From Trichomonas tenax (lineage: Eukaryota; Parabasalia; Trichomonadida; Trichomonadidae): 15,169 nt of DNA. Each line of letters starts with the position of its first letter. Position 1 is the first letter of the stretch. Made by a program: the position numbers and the translations under genes. Below the pieces are notes generated by a model. It had not been told where the DNA came from and did not search any database. It was given only the letters and a program-made list of their open reading frames with translations. Location: positions 1 to 15,169 of the forward strand of contig JALKBU010001186.1 of the NCBI GenBank assembly GCA_023091735.1, in the 5' to 3' direction. Below, in pieces: positions 9,801 through 15,169 of the stretch.

Positions 9801-12173
9801 AGGAATTGTAATATCGGATTTAAAGAACTGTGTGATCCAATTGATCCATTGGAAATTGAGCTTCATTGTGTTATTTGATAACAACAAACTCACAACATCA
9901 ATATCATTTTCTTCACTCAATGTTGCAACAATTGAAGGAGAATCAGTGTATTTGAGAACAAGGAGATCGTTGAAGCAGTCTGATTTAATAGAAATGGAAT
10001 CGATGGATAACTTCTTTTCCTTCTTGATATCAAAAACAAAGTTGTCTATTGATAATTTATTTGTTTGTTCTTGATCAAGAAGTTCGACAATGAGTTTTTT
10101 GATTGTGATATTCATTGATGAATTCGATTTCTTTTCTGTTTTATTGATCTTTGTTGGATCGGATGAAGGCAATTCAAGATTTGTTAATGGTTTGATAACT
10201 AAAATTAGTTCATTGTAGTTTCGCTTTGTTAAGCAAGTTTCAACTAAAGGAATATTCATTTGTAGTCGCATCCAATCTAATCCTGGCATTTGAATAAATG
10301 GAATACCAAGAATTGTGTCTATTGATAAATTATTGACCAAAACATCATCGCCGATTTTTACTGAATAATTTCTCAGTCTGACATCATATAGATCATATAA
10401 TGAATCTGCATTACCAAGTGTAGTTTCTTTCATTCTTTCTTGCTTAGATATGCTTAAGCTGTCTAAATAAACTAACACTTTGGATTCTGATGGAATTGTA
10501 ATTTGTGGTTTCCACAAGTTCATATTTAAGTCGAAATCAATTGAATCTTGAAGAATAGTGAGCAATTCTGTTTTAGAAAGAACATGATTTTCTTCAAGTA
10601 AAGCAACATCATTTGACATATTCTTCATGAAGAAGCTCATCAATAAAAGAATATCGTTCATATCAGCAAACAAACTTGGTTCATTAATATCGAGTTGAAT
10701 TTGAGGTTTCATGTTTTCTTTCTTAAGTTGATATGATATTGTGCAGCATTGTTTATCATGAAGATCTTTTTCTGTTAACAAAGTCTTTGTTTGCGAGTAA
10801 ATTTCTAAAAGAGATAGAGAAAGATTTGATTTGAGTTCTGTTGGATTTTGGTAAAAATATCCCTTCAACTGATTGAAAATGACCGTTCCAATTTCTGCTT
10901 TATCTTTTGTTTGGATATTAATGATCAAATTATTGACATCTAAATTGAAATAGAAAGAATTGTTCGCAGAAATCTTGTTTTTAAGGGCCGAAAGTTGCTC
11001 GAGTTCATCTTTTGTAAATGCAAGTGCTTTCGTTTGTTCTTTTCTCATTTTTGTTTCAGAATATGATCTCAAGAATAAAACAGTGTTAAGTTCGAGTCTG
11101 TCTTCTAATTTTTGAAGCAATAAGTCGCTTTTAGATCCCTTAAACTTTTCTCCGCTTTCTGTTTTTTCTTTCCAAAGATTGAAATAATTCTTTCGATTTT
11201 TGAGCATTACAAGGATGTTAACCACGTGAAGTTTGTTAGGATCATTCTGCTCTTGAATGCAGCGATATCCATATTCGAACCATTTCTTGCTGACGATTTC
11301 ATTAACAGGAGAAATTGTTGGTCTTCCGCAAGTTCCAAAACGAATCTTTTGTTGGAATTTCTTCATTTGCGAGAACAATTGAATCATTCCTATATACTGT
11401 GACTCATCAATATGCAATTTAATTTGTTCTGTAATTAATTTGAATGTGTATTTGAAATTTGCTTGAGGATCATCGTTCAATTCAAAGCGAGTTGAAAAGA
11501 ACATGTTCGGTAATATTCTTTGGTGATGAGTATTAATTGATTTTTTCATAAAATGGGCAAAATTATTAAAATCGATTTGTTCTGGTTCGGTATCCATATG
11601 AAATGACAATGCATCAATTGTAAGATTTCTGTATTGCTTCGGATTTGATCCTTTAAAGAATCCGCTGTTTCCGTTTTCATCGCAAGAATATAATTTTAAT
11701 TCGTTAAGCGTAATTCCTGCATGTATTGGGCCGTTCTTTGACTTAATTTCGAGACAAATATGTATGTTTTTGATGTTAACTTGTAAATTATTAAGAATTG
11801 ATACAAGTGATGTGGGTGTTTTTGTATTTTCATGCTTTTGATCGACTTGGTTCAGTATAGAGCGTTTCAATTGCAGCTGTGAAGTTACAATAACTTCTTC
11901 TTGTAAAACACCAAAAATATAAACACCGTCAAGATCAAGAATACAGGGTTCAGACTGCAAAGAACTCCATGGAATCGATACATTTGCAGTCTCAATTATT
12001 CCTTTTGTCACAGAAAATGGAAGATCGTGATATGCTAAAGCTGATTCTTTGATTGCAAGGTTTTCTATCTTCGCTTTACCTTTAAATATCTCAAGCTCGA
12101 GTTGTCCGACCAAAAGCGGATCAATATAATTGTATAAAGCTTGAGAAACAATCTTAGAAATCACATTTTTCAT
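3846..12173 (-). CDS. VPS13: VPS13 family bridge-like lipid transfer protein
   Basis: An uninterrupted frame of 2775 codons, a little shorter than yeast or human VPS13 (about 3100-3200). The start is the ATG at 12173; the frame extends three codons upstream only to a TTG, unlikely in a eukaryote. Residues 1-120 form the chorein N-domain (YIDPLLVGQLELEIFKGK, then IENLAIKESAL). A long beta-rich middle follows, the lipid-channel rod in known members. The adaptor-binding (VAB/SHR-BD) region spans about 1660-2200, with Asn-containing openings such as VVYNTTGFDL near 1950 and KPFAYDFPE near 2190. The VPS13_C/ATG2-like part begins near 2280 (VPQICVSLIHQDLREL). A Gly-rich amphipathic region lies at about 2540-2650 (GFLGGLKGLGKGIAGAL), and a C-terminal PH-like domain at about 2650-2770. 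Known role of the family: moving bulk phospholipids between organelles at contact sites. No intron is visible and it stands alone in its orientation. Confidence 0.95.
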   Translation of the reverse strand: MKNVISKIVSQALYNYIDPLLVGQLELEIFKGKAKIENLAIKESALAYHDLPFSVTKGIIETANVSIPWSSLQSEPCILDLDGVYIFGVLQEEVIVTSQLQLKRSILNQVDQKHENTKTPTSLVSILNNLQVNIKNIHICLEIKSKNGPIHAGITLNELKLYSCDENGNSGFFKGSNPKQYRNLTIDALSFHMDTEPEQIDFNNFAHFMKKSINTHHQRILPNMFFSTRFELNDDPQANFKYTFKLITEQIKLHIDESQYIGMIQLFSQMKKFQQKIRFGTCGRPTISPVNEIVSKKWFEYGYRCIQEQNDPNKLHVVNILVMLKNRKNYFNLWKEKTESGEKFKGSKSDLLLQKLEDRLELNTVLFLRSYSETKMRKEQTKALAFTKDELEQLSALKNKISANNSFYFNLDVNNLIINIQTKDKAEIGTVIFNQLKGYFYQNPTELKSNLSLSLLEIYSQTKTLLTEKDLHDKQCCTISYQLKKENMKPQIQLDINEPSLFADMNDILLLMSFFMKNMSNDVALLEENHVLSKTELLTILQDSIDFDLNMNLWKPQITIPSESKVLVYLDSLSISKQERMKETTLGNADSLYDLYDVRLRNYSVKIGDDVLVNNLSIDTILGIPFIQMPGLDWMRLQMNIPLVETCLTKRNYNELILVIKPLTNLELPSSDPTKINKTEKKSNSSMNITIKKLIVELLDQEQTNKLSIDNFVFDIKKEKKLSIDSISIKSDCFNDLLVLKYTDSPSIVATLSEENDIDVVSLLLSNNTMKLNFQWINWITQFFKSDITIPKTIDASSIIQKKTKVILNFSNPKFILELPGKDKLINTSTASKSIAITVNEDNNISVDLIDLSLFIDERLITQNISTTVSIDNQNINTKLNNLEFNIIRTDFNLLLSTIFYLRSSFAPYDLNQKSNIALNLIFDNIIINMMDDDNNARMKTDLNHLSVIVSEAIEFGVENIKVDQYYTEDNKEIIDVESLKFILLKTDGQIQISKINQLIATEKAIQYLYALFMPPEKPPLVFTDTYPSTRIGIKLEYQEQLYIPMISADSVHIADASFNKFDFEAQIGNGEPNIDVGLCNVDITSPLIDNKSIAKFNPEKIINIKITEEKRVILHSNAVETNFDYNTLMKIIAYSSNLISTDPKYEKDPISITLFKYDIAIDNISLNVLYKEENIIQSVPFNVQGLDIKADQPTEFIIKLNSIVSNELLQLDEISAKMNLTLDKALPKLAPIADESIPERYKSFNRNYLHAINLSASAQSLSFNYSDEQMLRLLKVSQFIFNILNSEPLFILETKANINVDSITCSIPGMKVLLNKIKYNLNQSQQIKLNSISVQSDVKYLLPIIAKTTLNGPSDIFELSMDPKNLDIRLKNAFITIIPFFFVDLFEKFKNSPLITYNYGFKETQRGMKFMIDNSRIAVPSDIENNGPCLFLDTTVHILNSNNTQQVFITKLVAAFSQYCDQNRLYPPIIKQFVSDIRVTNKDGINELSLIISDVNLFISAADIATISLLQKGILKQIPKSAISSGGFDASLIKIIKFNLGNINIVLCEDNRSMVPPLPLLRVHFPPASIQINLLNSQHFAFEYTFSSIDVFNEITGNWDILVEPLQFVLHGAEVDGLRFSFDIVNSLNINLSHRMLKKLLTFFYNIKTITQKKGVYCAFPAYEVLNKTCSSIDLYLPNDAVFTMAPDESIPTYHMTGNSTLKFIINGVTYNIAIKDLSFPLIPSKDLVIYKYMRGNVFVICITSPYLMENSTSQNLSIYIKRGKSYGEGIEISSSSFIEIPRFNINDSFAIESPKSKFVDFKMKNQIINYVFTHENSISHEKKEMQVLIQKKLDPIRGSTIISLTTPLSVVNDLPFESMFIINGISVLLKPAAEKLVDFVNITKIVKVKIQMGNGLETAESALTLEDGAVNPVKIDVSLNVAGIVNIDQETRHVKVSFYVPAVVYNTTGFDLMVSDEDGNPTKFRAIPGSDDPNTNGYVMWGPDSYFREPSSMLASVAAGFQYKLSAQPIDALISNVDGILYLPYLKNPLLNMALHYVSRVDTRGSDGARTRKITLTNHFTIKSNLSYEFKISPIFNLENNKPIGDPIVVKPNSEFALPLCTVGQAFLFTVDGFRPVPLSFGSPIYTTFRVINNDGPFVQKFICFLITTNSLGSTITFSDASLKSPLLLKNLISDEPIAAYQIEESTPFTIDIGETKPFAYDFPELNRDVYVLVHRTDVKVDMSELNAPKVHKCSGKDVYIEVRTSEDGCKTVLVSHERQPLNINDNLHFNFSVPQICVSLIHQDLRELALLTISEIALQYSSVANLSTLNFTVQRIQLDDMFPDVPLPVVAFAKETFIDFSAEFYNNAAFASAFKKLELQVNPITAYIDTAFVSEVICFFADILIESQRNNFDKALLKPHTSKLIGENVIFSFENFKLNPINILFSIRSHTNRVHQYPFFSHALYMAPDVTNAALMLDGTEFSFTSVTTSFLISQVFDNYSKSAMNQILKIIGHCDVLLNISQIGSLYERDIKHFQTGDFSGMKPAIVVGTLTGTESFVRGASSLMHGFIEGDNNRHSGSLNRSAAETVGDGFVSFGKGIALGFAGIVTKPMEEGKKGGFLGGLKGLGKGIAGALAAPVSGMLDIGAGIVGATRKAIEDDNETIHRKRCMRCFFHSRVCSTSEFFDLCQHEIQIEDLLRSTYNDTIFVGARIEGGGAICLTRSSLVVFDHKHTIDTKIKLKKIEEVQNDGNQILIVKIKAIKNPKKFKVIGYDINEITADIRSLSIMASFAI

Positions 12174-12198
12174 TTTTGTCAAAATTGAAAAATTTTAT

Positions 12199-12211
12199 TT
12201 ATGAAAAATGA
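12199..12211 (-). promoter_or_regulatory. Trichomonad-type initiator (Inr) upstream of VPS13
   Basis: Read on the minus strand this is TCATTTTTCATAA, one mismatch from the extended trichomonad initiator TCAYTWYTCATTA. The predicted start (the A of TCA) would be at 12209, giving a 5' leader of about 36 bases before the ATG at 12173. This is somewhat longer than the usual 5-20. The motif supports both the ATG choice and a trichomonad host, but it is AT-rich and could be chance. Confidence 0.45.
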
Positions 12212-12261
12212 TTTTATTTCATAAATCAATTTCTTTAAGAATATAGTTCTTAAATTTTTGT

Positions 12262-12640
12262 TTTCGGTGACAAAATATCGAATTTTCAACATTTGACACG
12301 TAAATGTCAAACACTTTGCAAAAAGTGGCATCAAATAATCGATCCAATTTCTTAGATTTCGTTTTCGATTATTATTAGATCATGCGTTAAAGATATTGAT
12401 ATATAACTATCTAATAGCCCAGTGGAGTTTCTGGCGCAAAATTATTTATAAAAGATCCTTTTCTTTAAATGTTATATTCAAATATAAAAGCAATTATCCC
12501 TAAAAACGATTTTTTTTCATAACTGTTAGAATAGTGTAAGTATAGTTTAAATGAAACAAATCGCATTTAATCAAGAAGGTGTCATGTAAAGTGTTCTATC
12601 ATGATATCATATAAAGTCACTTTACATGACAAAATTTAAG
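12262..12640. mobile_element. Decayed third copy of the inverted-repeat element
   Basis: The right part (12616-12640, GTCACTTTACATGACAA then TTTAAGTCA) aligns with the right end of the copy at 12971-13375 (GTCACTTTTTCATGACAA then TTTAGGT). Just inside it, GATATCATATAAAGTCAC parallels that copy's GATAATATCTATTTTATGTCAC. At the left, GGTGACAAAATATCG then TTTGACACGTAAATG resembles the inner half of the same end (GTGACATAAAATAG then CTGACATGTAAA). The outer left end is not recognisable and limits are approximate. It would lie about 90 bases upstream of the VPS13 ATG. Confidence 0.4.
12580..12631. repeat. Perfect 14-bp inverted repeat TGTCATGTAAAGTG / CACTTTACATGACA
   Basis: The arms are 12580-12593 and 12618-12631 with a 24-base spacer. 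The sequence contains the TGTCATGTAAA core found in the ends of the inverted-repeat elements in this window, so it is probably part of their remains rather than a separate signal. Confidence 0.75.
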
Positions 12641-12681
12641 TCAAAGAAATAATTGAATGCATACTCCTTTTTTCAATCAAG

Positions 12682-12689
12682 TAACGATA
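12682..12689 (+). promoter_or_regulatory. Myb-type recognition octamer TAACGATA
   Basis: It equals the MRE-1/MRE-2r-type site described for Myb regulators in Trichomonas vaginalis. Further copies lie at 13399-13406 and 14574-14581 (both on the minus strand), and a seven-base version lies at 12883-12889. It sits about 500 bases upstream of VPS13. That it functions here is inference. Confidence 0.3.
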
Positions 12690-12722
12690 AAATTCTTAAA
12701 AAAATTGTTGTATGGTAATTAA

Positions 12723-12793
12723 AACCAGCTTTTATCCTATTCGATCAGGTGAACGTCGAAGAGTCGCCGGGAAATAAGGACTGATGGCTGGTT
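12723..12793. other. 71-base nested hairpin, possible structured RNA
   Basis: The outer arms AACCAGC (12723-12729) and GCTGGTT (12787-12793) pair perfectly. Inside, TCCTATT pairs with AATAAGGA with one bulge, and GGTG with CGCC using one G-U pair. The island is clearly richer in G and C than the surrounding DNA. It has the length and 7-bp closing stem of a tRNA, but neither strand has a proper T-arm, D-arm or anticodon stem. It may be a small RNA, a tRNA-derived relic, or chance. Confidence 0.3.
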
Positions 12794-12970
12794 CTGCATA
12801 AATCCGCTTTTTGAGTTAAATTCGCCAAAATTTACAATTTATAAAAACAAATATCCCGAAATTTTTCGAATTGAGCACAGCGTAACGATCTTATTATCAT
12901 CTGACATAGATTACACAATCTCAAAGTCACTTAAATTGATTGGATTCGTCAATGTCAAAGTATATTCCAC

Positions 12971-13375
12971 TGTTGCGTACCGAAAGTTGTCACGAAAAGT
13001 AATATTATCTGACATGTAAACATGTATATTTGACAAATAAATATTTATTGGAAGAATGATATCCTATATTTGTTTAAGTTTACTTTGAAAAAAAAAATTA
13101 AATGCTTCATTGGCACTGGTAGCCAAAATGCTAGCAATCCAGTCCACAGTTCTTCCTTTCAGACTGGATCTTCGAAATAATCAGCGATTTACTCTACAGA
13201 ATGCTTCTGAAAGGAAGAACTGCGGACCAGATTGGCACAAATGCCCAAATCTTAGCAATCCAGTCTTCCCGTCAGACGCGATTTTGACACATAAAACTAG
13301 GGATTCTGACAACTTTACATGTCAGATAATATCTATTTTATGTCACTTTTTCATGACAACTTTAGGTACATGACA
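12971..13375. mobile_element. Non-autonomous inverted-repeat element, copy 2
   Basis: The left end (12971-13020) reads TGTTGCGTACCGAAAGTTG, TCACGAAAAGT, AATATTATCTGACATGTAAA. The right end (about 13315-13375), read on the minus strand, gives TGTCATGTACCTAAAGTTG, TCATGAAAAAGTGACATAAA, ATATTATCTGACATGTAAA. The left arm lacks about ten bases (GACATAAAAT-like) that the right arm keeps. These blocks match the ends of copy 1 at 2477-2866, so both belong to one family. The interior is different: a mixed-composition segment with a long inverted repeat instead of the minisatellite. There is no transposase ORF and no clear target-site duplication. Confidence 0.75.
13136..13233. repeat. 28-bp internal inverted repeat within copy 2
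   Basis: The arms are 13136-13163 and 13206-13233 and match at 25 of 28 positions, with a 42-base spacer. A further partial direct repeat, TAGCAATCCAGTC, occurs at 13132-13144 and again at about 13253-13265. The segment could fold into a long stem as RNA or single-stranded DNA. It does not encode a recognisable protein. Confidence 0.7.
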
Positions 13376-13514
13376 AAATCTATGTTATTCTTATTAATTA
13401 TCGTTATTTATATCTAAATTCTGCTCAATTCACTTATTTCAGATTTCAATTTTTTGTAAATTTCCATAAATAATATTAATAAGTATTTGCAACCTTGTGA
13501 AATCCATTGGTGCA

Positions 13515-13602
13515 TTTGTTTCCTATAATTTACATTTCATCAAAAAAAAAATATTCAAATTTCCCCTCCTATTTGTTTCTTATAATTCACATTTCATCAA
13601 AA
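13515..13602 (+). repeat. 31-base direct duplication, 57 bases apart
   Basis: The units at 13515-13545 and 13572-13602 differ at two positions (both C/T). Each runs from TTTGTTTC through CATTTCATCAAAA. This is probably a local tandem duplication; no function is evident. Confidence 0.8.
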
Positions 13603-13737
13603 TATAATAGGAGAAAAATTTTGAAATTTCCTCAAAAAAATTGGTTTTGCCTATAATAACCTATATCAAAAATGAAGTTAATGAAGCAATTTAAAATTTA
13701 AGTACGCTTCTCATTTTCCATAGATTTTCACGCCTGT

Positions 13738-13753
13738 TAGACACATGTGTCTA
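13738..13753. repeat. Perfect 16-bp palindrome TAGACACATGTGTCTA
   Basis: Both strands read the same. It is followed at once by GACACAC and an alternating AT run. It could be a dimeric protein-binding site or a relic of an element end; no family is recognised. Confidence 0.7.
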
Positions 13754-14112
13754 GACACACATATATATCTTTATATATCATGATGTCAGAAATATCATGA
13801 TTACGTGTCAAATTGACGACCTTCAAAATGATTAATTTAAGCAAACATCCAAAAAAGCTTGAAAAGTGAAAAAGAAAGAAAAATATCTATTTTTATATGA
13901 ATATTTCAACTTCTTTTTCTCGGCTTTCGTAAGAACACATTACGCATTAATCGAGGTGTGAAAGTAATTCATAGCGATATATATACTTTAAATATTAGCC
14001 CAAGTTCTTAGGAAATGGGAAGTGTTATCACCTTTGGAAGAAGTGTATTGACTCCATTTTTGGAATTTAGCGACCAAAATTGGTGAATTTAGAATGTAAT
14101 ACATATGTGCGA

Positions 14113-14196
14113 TATATACAGATGCCTTTAGTTACACGACCAAATGGTTAGAGGCACCTTTTGTATCAATTTTTTGACACTTATCATCTGTATATA
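14113..14196. repeat. 12-bp inverted repeat TATATACAGATG / CATCTGTATATA
   Basis: The arms are 14113-14124 and 14185-14196, perfectly matched, about 60 bases apart. The spacer contains GCCTTTAGTTA and GAGGCACC. It is too short to call a transposon end with confidence. Confidence 0.6.
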
Positions 14197-14956
14197 ACTA
14201 AAATTGTGTTAGCAATGATATATTAAATTTTTAAAATTGAAACCATTTGTAAAGTTTGGATTTATTTTGAATTTTGCCTTCCATTTTTGGTTATATTCTT
14301 GGTCAATCAAGCTTAAGCTATTCAAGTGCACTCACAGCCGGACAGAACTGTCTTCTAATAATACATTTTTAACTCATAATAGTAAATAAGAAAATATCTA
14401 TATTTTTAAATATCATTTTATATACTACTGACACATCACAGAATGGAATACAATGATACGTATATACCATCTGCTGTCAATTTGTTGATTTAATTTGTAA
14501 TTTGTTGCTAAATTGAAAATTTTGAATCAACATAAGCGACAATAGTAATATCCAACCAGATAGTGTGTATTCCTATCGTTACTAAAGCATATTGATCAGA
14601 CTGGCAATGTTGTCTGTGGTCACTCGAAGTCAATACACCTCTTCTAATACAGTGATATATTATCTCAAAATGATGTTTTAGAATTCAGACAGACTTATTG
14701 AAATTTTGGAATGACACTCACCTCTGAGCAGAGTTAAATTCGCCATGAAAAATTCTATAATTTGTCTCCCTTTCAATATATAGCCAAAGTTTGGAAGCAA
14801 AAGCCGGTTTTTTGTTTGGTTCCACACTCTGTATTTTAAAACATTTCAAATGCAATTGGAGCTATTTTTTGATTCAAAATAAAGGCTAATTTTTTGAATT
14901 AATCTTTTATCTTTACTCTTCTGAGTGTTCGATATACTTCTCTCGAGAGTCGTACA

Positions 14957-15169
14957 ATGGCTGATGTCTGTAGGCGCTATAAAAAGGACAACAACAACAA
15001 TTACGCTTACAGTTATTATTCTGGCGATAATCGAAACTGCTTCTATCAAGATCAAGGCACATCCTGCAGCAAATTGCCTTACAATAAGACAGGAGATGAT
15101 GATTTAGCGCTTAGGCAGCTCAATTTCTTCCGTTGGTTGACAGGATTTACAACACCACTTACTTTAGAC
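14957..15169 (+). CDS. 5' part of a gene with a possible CAP/SCP-like domain (runs off the window)
   Basis: The frame is open from ATG 14957 to the window end, 71 codons without a stop. The product starts MADVCRRYKK, then an Asn/Tyr-rich stretch (NNNNYAYSYYSGDN), three Cys (residues 5, 29 and 37) and LRQLNFFRWLTGF near residues 53-65. The last segment resembles the first helix of CAP (SCP/PR-1-like) domains, typically N-x-x-R-x-x-x-G-L followed by a hydrophobic strand. That would suit a secreted or surface protein of trichomonads. No signal peptide follows the ATG. The frame is also open upstream to 14903 and encodes a short hydrophobic run (SFIFTLLSV) but has no ATG there. No initiator was found close to the ATG. 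The family call rests on about 20 residues. Confidence 0.5.
   Translation, partial: MADVCRRYKKDNNNNYAYSYYSGDNRNCFYQDQGTSCSKLPYNKTGDDDLALRQLNFFRWLTGFTTPLTLD

Larger units (their letters stand above)
13376..14902. other. Long AT-rich intergenic region, no supported gene
   Basis: No open frame with coding character was seen on either strand. It contains a tandem duplication near 13515-13602, a 16-bp palindrome at 13738-13753, a 12-bp inverted repeat at 14113-14196, and a copy of GAGTTAAATTCGCCA at 14731-14745. These are listed separately or under findings. The rest is unremarkable. Confidence 0.6.

Noticed and set aside
4155..10074. Many plus-strand open frames opposite VPS13
   Set aside because: They are short, lie antisense to a strongly supported gene, and show no domain; they are by-products of its codon use.
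12174..12182. VPS13 beginning at 12182 with three extra codons
   Set aside because: The codon at 12182-12180 is TTG on the minus strand. The first ATG, at 12173, gives a normal chorein start and is preferred for a eukaryotic gene.
12723..12793. tRNA gene
   Set aside because: It has a 7-bp end stem and 71-base length, but no T-loop, D-arm, anticodon stem or A/B-box sequence fits on either strand.
12771..12800. Hammerhead ribozyme core (CTGATGG near GGAAA)
   Set aside because: The conserved CUGAUGA and GAAA boxes are not in the required order or spacing, and no cleavage-site stem fits.
13110..13373. Plus-strand open frame of 87 codons in copy 2
   Set aside because: It starts at a non-ATG codon, spans the internal inverted repeat and the right terminal arm, and resembles no protein family.

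Overview
The window looks like nuclear DNA of a parabasalid protist, most likely a trichomonad of the Tritrichomonas/Trichomonas type. This is inferred, not proven. The reasons are: a very large, apparently intronless gene for a eukaryotic VPS13 lipid-transfer protein; AT-rich intergenic DNA; a motif like the trichomonad initiator just upstream of VPS13; remains of a surface-type beta-helix protein; and several transposable-element relics packed between genes.

Layout. Bases 1 to about 2300 hold the 3' part of a decayed non-LTR retrotransposon: a reverse transcriptase, a thumb/zinc-knuckle region and a restriction-like endonuclease. It is broken by an in-frame stop and a frameshift, and its 5' end lies outside the window. 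Bases 2477-2866 hold a short non-coding element with about 70-bp terminal inverted repeats enclosing a 21-bp minisatellite. Bases 3127-3765 are the remnant of a beta-helix surface-protein gene whose start is lost. Bases 3846-12173 (minus strand) are one uninterrupted VPS13 gene of 2775 codons and the only clearly intact gene. Its true ATG is at 12173, not at the TTG nine bases upstream. From 12174 to about 14956 the DNA is intergenic. It carries two more copies of the inverted-repeat element (a clear one at 12971-13375 and a decayed one at about 12262-12640), a compact 71-base hairpin at 12723-12793, several Myb-type TAACGATA octamers, and assorted direct and inverted repeats. At 14957 a plus-strand gene begins and runs off the window; its visible end resembles the start of a CAP/SCP-like domain.

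How the parts relate. VPS13 would act at membrane contact sites as a bridge-like lipid transporter. It shares no evident pathway with its neighbours. The most notable result is a family of short inverted-repeat elements: three copies in 11 kb share an end architecture but have different interiors. One carries a codon-periodic minisatellite, one an internal long hairpin, and one has decayed beside the VPS13 promoter. No CRISPR array, rRNA, tRNA or prokaryotic operon was seen.
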